Source of the DNA: Camarhynchus parvulus
Taxonomy: Eukaryota > Chordata > Aves > Passeriformes > Thraupidae
Assembly: GCF_901933205.1 (NCBI RefSeq)
Contig: NC_044573.1
Span: 112,465,702 to 112,529,701 of the forward strand
Reading direction: 5' to 3'
DNA length: 64,000 nt
Shown: piece after piece, positions 21,485 to 30,407 of the stretch
Layout: every line of letters begins with the position of its first letter
Position numbering within the stretch: position 1 is the stretch's first letter
Program-made: the position numbers and the translations under genes
Notes under the pieces: generated by a model
Seen by the model: the letters and a program-made list of their open reading frames with translations, nothing else
Told to the model about the DNA's origin: nothing
Database searches by the model: none

Positions 21485-21625
21485 CAGCAGAGGGAGTTTA
21501 AAGCCCTGGGGATGTGGCACTTGGGGACAAGGGTCCCTGGTGGCCTTGGCAGTGCTGGGGGTGTGGTTGGGCTCAGTGGTCTCGCAGGGCTTTTCCAACC
21601 CAAAGGAGTCTGTGATTCCAGGCAC
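21485..21625 (+). mobile_element. CR1 3' fragment (plus strand)
   Basis: It has GATGTGGCACTTGGGGACA, GGTGGCCTTGGCAGTGCTGG and the tail TTTTCCAACCCAAAGGAGTC, a CR1 3' end of another subfamily. It is back to back with the minus-strand copy to its left. Confidence 0.82.
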
Positions 21626-22975
21626 GCAGAGATTTGTTCTGTTTCTCGTGGAAAAGGTCACTTTGATCAGGTGAGTCACAATAAATGCCACTGAAAAGGG
21701 ACTGAGGTAAGAAAAGGAAAGATGAAAGGTCCCTCCAAGGCACTGGATGTCCCCAAATCAGCCAGGTCAGATTTAACCCATGCAGAGGGAATTTGGTGAA
21801 GTGGCCTCAGAGCTGCCAGTGAGGGGTCTGAGATCTCACAGAAGCTGAGTGTCCAAACAGGACACTTGATAAACAGGAACAGGATAAACATGAGGAATCT
21901 TTAAAATGGGGAAAGGGGAACTTGAGGGGTTCTCTGCTCAATTTAACTGCACCCCCTGAAAGGACTGGATGGATCAACAAAATCCACCTGAAAATCCTGG
22001 CCGGGGAACACGTGAAGGGAACAACCAAGATGGGCTGGTCCAAAGCAAGTGCCACCAAATGCCACCACACCAGCTCCATGCTCGGCTGGAATATGAGCCC
22101 CTGCAGGTGTGAGGGGCACAATGTGGGACAGAAGGAGGGATTTTGGTGAATCTCTGACACCCTCCCTGAGGAGAGGCCCAAGTGGAGCTAACAATGGGAT
22201 TATTCCAAGAGAAACAGGTCATAGGGAGGCAGAGGGGATTTGTTCTCCTTCAGCCCAGTGCTCCTGAGGATTTTCCTGCTGGGCTTTCCAACCAGGAACG
22301 GGAACATTTGTGATGGTTTTGTAAAAATCAACAGGAATGATGTGAAAATGTGAAAGAAACAGGGTGATTTCCACTTGGGAACACTGTGGAAAGCAGGGGT
22401 GATGGTCTGCCAATACCAGAAATGCACTGCAAGGGGAAGGGATTATCCCATTGCTGCTACCAAGGGGAGAGAGGACAAGAACTCCTGGTCCTGAAACACA
22501 GCAGGGATTATTTCAGTGAGAATTTGGGACACCAAACTCCCCAAGGCTGGCACTGGAGGAGTCCCCCCTGCAGGACACAGTGCTGCTCCAGGGGAGGTGT
22601 TTAGGGCAGATGGGACTGATGGCACCAAGGCCATCAGTGACCCTGCAGGGCACAGGGCGGTGGGACAAGCCCTGGACATCCCTCCCAGCCCTGCTTCCCC
22701 TGGGCGTGTGCTTTGAAGTGACAGCCTGTGAGCACAAGGTCCCTGATCAGAGCGTGGCCACAGTCAGGAGATCTGTGCAGCCAAAGGGCTCCAGAGACCA
22801 GGCATGGAAAGCCAAAAAAAGGGATTTTCCACACAAGTGGAGGTGCCAAAGCCATTCTGAAATGCCAGCTTTGGCAAAGTTTGTACAGCCCGTGGGGACA
22901 GAGGGTGAGCTCAGGCAGGTAAAATGCTCCAATCACCAACAATCCTCTCTGCTGGTTCCCATCTTCTTTTTTCTG
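21625..22975. other. Unassigned intergenic sequence
   Basis: Moderately AT-rich, non-repetitive sequence without splice-framed conserved coding, promoter signal or named repeat that I can recognise. It may include a decayed retroelement (GGCCGGGGAACACGTGAAGG region near 22000), but I cannot support that. Confidence 0.4.
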
Positions 22976-22978
22976 CCT

Positions 22979-23516
22979 CTGTCAAGGCTGGGATTGAAGC
23001 TCTTGAGATGGAATTTCACATTCAGCTCAGGTGTTTATTATTTCCTATCTCTATTACAAGTTGTGAGTTCTCCAGCATTCTACTAACAAGCTACAAAATG
23101 GATAACTATCTTTTCCTACGAGGTCTTTTAAGGCTAAACTATCCAATTAAGGAATGACACCTAAATTATTTTCACTTTTAACCCAATAACTGATCCCTCA
23201 AAGTCTGCAGGGTGGGCTTTTCTGTCCAATTACAAAATACCACCCAAAACCATGCAGAAGAAGGAAGAAGAAGGTGAAGAAGGAGCAGCCTCCACCCTAA
23301 AACCTTGATCTTGCCCCATATATATGACTATATTATAAACCCCAAACTCTAAGTTTTCTACCCTGTGATATCACACACTTCTAACCAACTCCACACCTGT
23401 AATCCCAGTGCTATCAATAAATTTTGGAAACCTTTTCCAAGGCCTCAGGTCAAATACAGTATTTTCTTGTGGGTCTGTACCCTTCAGCACAGGAAGTTTC
23501 AAATTGTCAGCATCCA
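22979..23516 (-). mobile_element. LTR-like element, copy A (minus strand)
   Basis: It is related to sequences at 42750 and 54180. Read on the minus strand it begins TGCTGACAATTTGAAA and ends CCCAGCCTTGACA, that is TG...CA. Inside are GACCTGAGGCC, the block GGGTGGAGGCTG followed by a short TTC/CTTCTTCACC stretch, GACAGAAAAGCCCACCCTGC and AATAATAAACACC. TG...CA ends and a polyadenylation-like signal fit a solo LTR of an endogenous retrovirus. I did not find a convincing target-site duplication. Confidence 0.7.
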
Positions 23517-23529
23517 GGGTTCCACCACC

Positions 23530-24100
23530 TCTTCCCTGCAAATTCTGCAGTGCCTGGTTCTCCGTGGGGCTCAGCTGCTGGGCTGGGCTAATGGCCAGGA
23601 GGGGTTCCTGGCTCCTGGAGGAGCCTGGATGGCTTTGGCTCCTGCAGCAATGAATATTGATGGCCCAGGTTCATAAAATTTGCAAGGCAGGGAATACCCA
23701 GGGGGGTCTGGGCCTGCAGCCCTGCCTGGGTTGGTTTGTGGTGTTTGCTCCTTCCTCAGGGCCACGTCAGCTTCTCCCAAACATCTGCTGTGGTTCCAGG
23801 GCTGGGGACATTCCCTGCATGCAGCAGGGAGGGGCATCACCTCAGATCCCAGAGCTCTTTGTTTCCCTGGAGGAACCTCCCTTTGCAGTCCTACAGAACA
23901 CTACAGGTTTTATGGGAATGTTCAACCACATTATAGGAATATGATTTGAAGGGTTATGTCCCATCTGCTGGCAGTTCAGAAAAAAATTGTAGCTTGTCAT
24001 TGAAATCTAGGAAATTCAGGATAAATTCACTACAACAATTTTTGTTTCTTTCTTAGCACAATTCATAGTACTTTTCCTGCCATGAATTTAAAATTTATAC
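23530..24100. other. Unassigned intergenic sequence
   Basis: No gene or clear repeat is seen. The stretch turns AT-rich from about 23880. Confidence 0.4.
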
Positions 24101-24104
24101 CTTA

Positions 24105-24390
24105 GGTTGCCCAGAGAAGCTGTGCCTGGAAGTGTCCAAGGCCAGCCTGGATGCAGCTTGGTTTAGGTTGGATATTGTGAAAGGTTCATCCCCAGAGGGT
24201 GCTGGCACTGCCCAGGCTGCCCAGGGAATGGGCACGGCCCTGAGGCTGCCAGAGCTGCAGGAGCCTTTGGGCAGCACTGCCAGGGATGGACAGGGTGGGA
24301 TTACTGGGGGTCTGGGCAGGGACAGGGGCTGCACTGAATGGTCCCTTTGGGTCCCTTCCAGCTCAGGGTATTCCATGATTCTTGCTGCTA
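24105..24390 (+). mobile_element. CR1-type 3' fragment
   Basis: TTGCCCAGAGAAGCTGTGCC and GGCCAGCCTGGATGCAGCTT, then TGGTCCCTTTGGGTCCCTTC and a TATTCCATGATTCT tail. This is a CR1 family 3' end of a different subfamily from most others here. Confidence 0.75.
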
Positions 24391-24529
24391 AAGCAGTGCT
24401 AAAGCTTATTATCATCTTTGCAAAGCGCTCTGGGATTTACTGGTTATACACAATTCCTAAAGGGCCAGATGTTTTCACTCCTGAGTGGTTTTCAAAGCAG
24501 GAGGGCAGCCACAGCCACCAGGAATGTTC

Positions 24530-24660
24530 CGTGGGCACTTCCCAAGAGAGAAGCTGTGTGGGAAGCCTTTGGTGCAGAGAGGGTTTGGGGATTATTTTGG
24601 GGGGGAGCCTTTGGTGCAGAGAGGGTTTGGGGATTATTTTGGGGATTTTTGCTGTTCCCT
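24530..24660. repeat. Two-copy direct repeat of about 43 bp
   Basis: AGCCTTTGGTGCAGAGAGGG followed by TTTGGGGATTATTTTGGGG occurs twice in succession. Confidence 0.85.
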
Positions 24661-24824
24661 GACGCTCTCATGACACCCTGTGGGCTTCCCCCTGTACTAC
24701 TGCAGCTGCACAAACAGCCAAGAATTCCACTCTTTTCCTCCCCCATGGCTCTTCACTTCTGTCCCTACATTTTTCCCAGTGACTTTTCCTCCAGGCTTAA
24801 ATGGCTTTCAGCAAGGGAATCTGG

Positions 24825-24985
24825 TCACAGCTGGGGCTGCCCCTGGATCCCTGGCAGTGCCCAAGGCCAGGCTGGATGGGGCTGGGAGCACCTGGCACAG
24901 TGGCAGTGTCCCTGCCATGGCAGGGGTGGCACTGGGTGGGCTCTGAGGTCCCCTCCCACCCAAACCATGCCAGGATTCTGTGGCT
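24825..24985 (+). mobile_element. CR1 3' fragment
   Basis: GGGGCTGCCCCTGGATCCC, CAAGGCCAGGCTGGATGGGG, TGCCATGGCAGGGGTGGCAC and the tail CCCAAACCATGCCAGGATTC. Confidence 0.88.
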
Positions 24986-25111
24986 CTATGAAAAGAACAG
25001 TCGGTGCTCTGCTCTGGGATTCTGACCGAACCTCGGATGAAAACTGAGGTTGAATTTTATTGGGAATGTTTTCCCAAATGACAGCAGCAGAGTCAGTGCT
25101 GGAGATCTGAT

Positions 25112-25596
25112 TGATACCTCTGGTTTTAGCTTTTCTATTTTTCACATTCTGTGCTGCTCTAGTGTGTGGGTCTGGATTTCATATTATGGGATGGTGAGCT
25201 CTGTGCACAGAGCAGGGAGACAAAACAATTCCTGCTCCAGCTGGGCACCAAGGAGAAATGACCCAAATCTCAGGCCCAAGAGCACAAACAGAAGAGAGAA
25301 AAACAAGCAGGATGGGACTGCATGGGTTAAAGTTGTAATTGCACAATGAACTGCAAGATGCAAATGGAGCAGAACTGATCCCAGTGACAGACCCCGTGCC
25401 TGGTTGTGCATTTTGGGGCCATTTTGGTTCATCTTGGGTTCATTTTGGGGCCATTTTGGTTCATCTTGGGTGCAGCCCTGGCTGGGCTCTTGTGCTGCCC
25501 AGGGTGGATCCGTGCAGGAGATGCTTTGAATAAATCCCTGCTTTATTCTGTAACTCTGCCCAGCCTCTGTTCTAGGCCAGCATTCCCAAGGCAACA
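25112..25596 (+). mobile_element. Solo LTR, 32-bp-repeat family, copy D
   Basis: It begins TGATACCTCTGG and ends CCAAGGCAACA, a decayed form of the TGATGCCT...AGGCATCA ends of copy E. It holds about two units of the internal 32-bp repeat (CATTTTGGTTCATCTTGGG) and an intact AATAAA (GAATAAATCCCTGCTTTATT). The right end abuts CCCAGAGCAGCTG, a CR1 motif, but the left flank is not CR1 and no target-site duplication is seen. Confidence 0.8.
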
Positions 25597-25794
25597 CCCA
25601 GAGCAGCTGTAGCTGAAGGAAGAGCAAACTTACAAGGGTGGGGACAGGAGAGCAGTGTCCCTGCCAGGAGCAGCCCCAGCACTGCATGTGAAGGGCTCTC
25701 ATTGCTCCAGCAGAGCTTTGAAGGGTTGGGGGAATAAATGGAATGGAGGCCTCCAGGGTGGGTATCACAGAGACATGGAATGGCACAGAACCAT

Positions 25795-25980
25795 GGAATG
25801 GTTATTGGAAAGGAACTCAGAGCCCCTCCAGTGCCACCCCTGCCATGGCAGGGACACTGCCACTGTCCCAGGTGCTCCAGCCCCAATGTCCAGCCTGGCC
25901 TTGGACACTGCCAGGGATCCAGGGTGGGCACCCTGTGCCAGGGCCTGCCCACCCTGCCAGGGAACAATTCCTCCCAATAT
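25795..25980 (-). mobile_element. CR1 3' fragment (minus strand)
   Basis: Reversed CR1 blocks CCACCCCTGCCATGGCAGGG, CCAGCCTGGCCTTGGACACT and GGGCACCCTGTGCCAGGGCC. Confidence 0.86.
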
Positions 25981-26089
25981 CTGAAATTATTGACAGCCCC
26001 TCTGGTTTGGTGTCCACTGGAATGTTTTCTGCTGGGAAGAGCACGTGGGACCCTGCTATGAGCTGTCAGGAGAGGGAGCTGGGCTGGGA

Positions 26090-26250
26090 GTGATGGGCTG
26101 AGCTGGGCTGAGCTGGGCTGAGCTGGGCTGGGAGTGATGGGCTGAGCTGGGCTGAGCTGGGCTGAGCTGGGCCGGACCAGGAGTGATGGGCTGAGCTGGG
26201 CTGAGCTGGGCTGAGCTGGACCAGGAGTGATAAACTGAGCTGGGCTGAGC
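26090..26250. repeat. GGCTGAGCTG ten-base array
   Basis: About 15 copies of GGGCTGAGCT, interrupted by GGGAGTGATGG and GGACCAGGAGTGAT. Confidence 0.93.
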
Positions 26251-26780
26251 TCTGGAGATCTCAGCCCACCCCAGCCCCAAGGGATTGGGCACACTTTGGG
26301 AAAAGACATCCATGATTTCCTGTTCCCCTGGGAAACCCAGGAGCCTGGCCTTGCAGCTGCCCCTCCTCTCTCTGTGCAGGCTGGGGGTGGACAGGAAAAG
26401 CCCAGCTCCAGCAGACAGGCCCTGGAATGCAGCTGCAAGGAAGGAGCCATGCAGCAGCATGGCCCAGCCTCCAGCTGCAGAACCCCCAGCTGGTGCTCAG
26501 TGCATCACACGGGGAAAGGGAAGTGCAGCTGCATCCCCTTGTGATCTCACTGTTTGTTGCTGTGAGATGTTTGTTACCCTGACAGCTCTGGGCAGGAGGG
26601 AAAGGCCAGACCTGCCCCTGGGGCTCCAGGGGCTGCTGCACTTCCAGCTGGGGTCAGCAGCTCTGGGAATGTCTCACAGGAACATGGAATTGTGGAACCC
26701 ACCCCACTGTCAGTGCAGGTCCTTCCCACTGCATGCCCTTGCAGCTCCCTGCTGCTGGGATCACCTTTGGGGGCAGTTGC

Positions 26781-26832
26781 TCCTTCCTTCCTTCCTTCCT
26801 TCCTTCCTTCCTTCCTTCCTTCCTTCCTTCCC
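26781..26832. repeat. (TTCC)n microsatellite
   Basis: About 12 uninterrupted TTCC units within otherwise unassigned intergenic sequence (26250-27640), where I see no gene. Confidence 0.97.
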
Positions 26833-27659
26833 TCCCTTCCCTGGGATTCCAAGTCCTCATGTTCCCTCCCAGACCCTTCTCCCATCCCCCTGTGCTCCTC
26901 CCCTGAGCCTTTCCCCACCACCTGAGTGTTTGACTGCTCCCATCCCTCAGAGCACTGAGTCACGATCTCAAACAGAGATGGAACCACATGTGCAGCAGCA
27001 GCAGAACCCCGGGGTGAATCCCGAAGAGCAGCTGGAAGGATGTATTTGAGGGGAGGAATTGGGATTTCTGTGTCTCGCCCCAGAGCACCACCCCTCACGC
27101 TGAGGGGAGTCCTGACACCTCTGCTGAGGGGAGAGCAGACACATCTCCTGTGTCCATCTGCTGATTCCCTTCCTGATGGGAATCAGCAACCCCCCATCCT
27201 TAATTAGATCCTTAATCACAGTCAATTCCATGACTTTTGAGGAGATCCTTGACACTGGGAATAGACAAACCCACCCCCACTGAAGGGAAGATAAATCCCC
27301 TTGCAGGGAGCAGATACCCCTGGGTCATTGCTCAGGGAATTTCCCCTTTCTCATTCTCTGTCATTTGTTGTTGTTCCACACTGCTGGATTTATTGTCCAT
27401 TATTTCTGCATGGCTCATGCCCGCAGCACTGACCTGTCACAGGCACCTCCTTTGGCACCTTGTGTCTGGAATTGTGGCTTTCCAGGTGTGTTCCTTGCTC
27501 CTTCACTCTTTGTGTGCTCCAGGCTGTGTCACCACTCATCCCCTCAGCCAGAATCAGTCAGAGAAACCTGGAACCACAGAAACAATGGGACATTAAACAT
27601 CTGATTTATTCGATATGAAATATCAACTTTAATAACACAACTGTCAGGGAGCAGGAGGA

Positions 27660-27780
27660 GATTCTGAGCTGTGCTGGGAGCAGCCTGGGGCAGTGAAAAG
27701 TGTCCCTGCCATGGCAGGGGTGGCACTGGATGGGCTTTGAGGTCCTTCCCACCCAAACCAGCCTGTGATTCCATGATGTC
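27660..27780 (+). mobile_element. CR1 3' fragment followed by an A-run
   Basis: TGCCATGGCAGGGGTGGCAC and CCCACCCAAACCAGCCTGTG with a TTCCATGATG tail, then a run of about 15 A at 27782-27797. Confidence 0.86.
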
Positions 27781-27959
27781 AACAAAAAAAAAAAAAAATC
27801 CCTCAATCCTCTCCAAATTAATCATTTTTGTAGCTCCCAGTGTGGCCAAAAGTGCAATGGCTGAAGTAGAAATTGCAGCTTGTCTGGGAGCTGTGGCTGC
27901 CAAATTTCTGCTTTTGATACAGTATAATGTCAGTTTATGTGTGCATCATACAGCTTTTA

Positions 27960-28995
27960 TAAATAGTAATGTAATATATAATATTAAATATATAATATAT
28001 ATAATATATATAATATATTATTATAATATATATATAATATCTCAGCATTTCAACTTTCACAGTCTCTATTATGCTAAAGTCTTTTTCATGCAAATAACTC
28101 AGAAAATGGTGTGACATAATTAGGGGATTTCCCACATTCAGGGACTGTCTTATCTGAAAGACAAGATAACACTGAGAAAAGAAAAATTCATTGATCCTCC
28201 TTATCAGGGAGTGAAAATACAACGGGATGGAATCACAAGAAGAAATAAAATATATTAGTTTGATCTACAAGGTGGCATGAAGACAAGTTAAAGGTTAAAA
28301 CCAAGAAGAAGGACATCTAAACTCAAAGGAATGTTTGAATATGTAGAAACTCTTAGGAATATGTAGAAACTCTTAGGAATATGCATTTACCCCCTGTATT
28401 TTAACAGTATATAAAGAACATGGTTTTTAATTAACACTGTGCTTTTGGCAAATAGCCACGCAGCCAGTGCTGGATTTTATCCCTTAATTAACTTTTATAA
28501 AAATTTTAAATCGTGAGCTGGGTTTCTCACATGGGGAATGGGGGAAACTGAGGCAGGGCTGGTGTGAGGGGGAATGGGGACAGGGCAGGGGGGACAGTGC
28601 TGATTTTGGAGCTCTCTGGACAGAGTTTAGAAACGCTTTAGAAATGAGACACTGAATTGTTGCACCGGCTGCAACCTGGAGGTTTCCACAAAGCCAGCAC
28701 AGCAAGGAGCAAAAATTGCAACATTTGTGCACATTTTCATAAAACCAGCCATGCAATGCAGGGCTGCCACCTGCCTAATGCACATTTATTTAGCAACACT
28801 CGTTTCTGTGCCCACCTGGGTTCCTTTGGGGGCTCTGGGGAGGCGCCCCCGTTCCATTTTAAACAAAATTTACCAAAGGTTTGGTGCCAAGCAAGACTTG
28901 TCTGCTGCCCTGGGCTTGTTAACCACATCCACTCTAATATTTACATCATGTGGCTCCAGCCAGGTGACAGGAGACACGGCAGGTGACAAGAGACA
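27960..28995. other. AT-rich and unassigned intergenic sequence
   Basis: 27960-28050 is a TAATATATA-rich tract. 28330-28385 has GAATATGTAGAAACTCTTAG duplicated. The rest to 28990 has no recognised gene or element. Confidence 0.5.
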
Positions 28996-28996
28996 C

Positions 28997-29620
28997 TGTG
29001 AAAAATGCCTATTTTATGATTGGCTTTTTGCAAATATTAAAATGAATATTATATGTGTTATGTTAGAAAGTTATGCTGTATTAGTTTAGTAGTGTGTTAA
29101 ACATGGTTTAGGTTATAACAATGTTAAAATGGAAACTATGCTATGTAAGATACTTATTTTAAAGAGGGGAATGAGGAACTCTCACTGAGCTGGAAGCCAC
29201 AGGACACCTAAATCTTTCAGAGAAAGTGAATTTATTGCTCCCTTATCAGAAGAAATGAACTTCTTCCTGCCTTGCTCAGCCCTGGAGGAAGAAGTTAGGA
29301 TTCAGAGGAAGAAGCTGACACTGACCAGGCAGAATCCTGTGTTTGAATGGAATTTATGCATCATGGATGAGGTGTATGAATATGCAACAGGTTTTTATTT
29401 TTAAGGGTTAATCCTCTGTTAACGTGGGTCCTTTTTTGGGTTTATTTTGCCCAGAAAAAGGTACCTGGACTGTCTGTAACTCTTTGTTTGTATTGTCTCA
29501 TATTGTCCTAATCCAAATTGTCCACATTATTATTACTCTAATTATATTACTATTTTTATAACCATTTTATTACTGCTAAACTTTTAACATCTTAAAAACA
29601 ACTGATTGGCGTTTTTTACA
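28997..29620 (+). mobile_element. Solo LTR with 5-bp target-site duplication, upstream of ASXL2
   Basis: It begins TGTGAAAAATGCC and ends GGCGTTTTTTACA, so it has TG...CA ends with an inverted TGTnAAAA/TTTTTACA pair. GACAC flanks it on both sides (28992-28996 and 29621-29625). A 5-bp duplication is usual for ERVL-type elements. No internal retroviral sequence is present, so it is a solo LTR. It lies about 730 bases before the ASXL2 start codon. LTR orientation is taken as + and is uncertain. Confidence 0.85.
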
Positions 29621-29860
29621 GACACCACTCAACAGGAAGACCCCGACTGTTCGCCAAAGGCCGTCTGAGTGAGCTCAGGCTCCCTCCTTGAGGCTGTTCC
29701 AACCACAGCCAAGACTCCGTTTCACAACCCCCTGCCCATTCTCCAGGACTCCCTGGGCGAATTGTTCGCTATTTCCGACTCTTGAGGCGCCACCATCGGT
29801 GTCACTGCGGAGCTGGTGGGCACCGGGCGCTGAGGGCGCGGCTGAGGCTCTGAGGGAGCC

Positions 29861-30229
29861 GCCGCCATCTTTCTCCCTCAGCCACGGCGCCAGCGCAGGC
29901 TGCGGGCACTGCTTGCGAGCGCGGAGGAGGGAGCGGAGGCTGCCGGTGGCACTTGGTGGCGGCGGGAGACCGAAGCTGTTGCCGGTGGCAGCCAGGGGAG
30001 GACACATCACCAGCACAACAGAGCGGCACTCCCGCCGCCATCTTCGCTCCCCCTCAGGCGCCGCCGCCATCTTTGCTCGTCCCTCCGAGAGGCGGGAACG
30101 CGCCCGGGCGAGGGCAGGATGGGCGTGGCTTCACTAGAAGCCCCGCCCCTTCCCCGCGCCGTGGGCGGGGCCGGCGGGCGGGGTCACATGACCGCGGCCC
30201 GTGCGTAGCCAGAGCCAACATGGCGGCGG
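29861..30229 (+). promoter_or_regulatory. Cluster of four YY1-like motifs
   Basis: GCCGCCATCTT at about 29861, 30034 and 30061, and the reverse-sense CCAACATGGCGGC at about 30216. These match the YY1 consensus (CAANATGGCGGC and its complement). Confidence 0.65.
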
Positions 30230-30273
30230 CGGCGGGCGCTGGGGCCGCCGCTCTCGGCGCCGCTCGCCTTTAA
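30220..30273 (+). other. Upstream ORF in the ASXL2 leader (17 codons)
   Basis: ATG within the YY1-like motif AACATGGCG opens a 17-codon alanine/glycine-rich frame ending TAA at 30271-30273, 77 bases before the ASXL2 ATG. The +4 G gives it a stronger context than the main start (GACATGA). It matters only if transcription starts upstream of 30220. Confidence 0.4.
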
Positions 30274-30350
30274 GGGGCCGCCGCCCCCGCCCCGCCGCCC
30301 CCGCGCCCGCCGGACACCCCCCGAGCGCCCCGAGCCCCGCCGCGTCCGAC

Positions 30351-30407
30351 ATGAGGGAGAAGGGCCGCAAGAAGAAGGGCAGGACCTGGGCAGAGGCCGC
30401 CCGGACG
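30351..30407 (+). CDS. ASXL2: ASXL2 coding exon 1
   Basis: 19 codons, [19 protein letters not shown], in phase 0. The donor is GTGCGC. The start has G at -3 and A at +4. It lies in the CpG island. Confidence 0.93.

Noticed and set aside
21900..22150. Possible small gene or spliced exon near 21922-22149
   Set aside because: A 75-codon frame without family motifs, splice signals or promoter; not supported.
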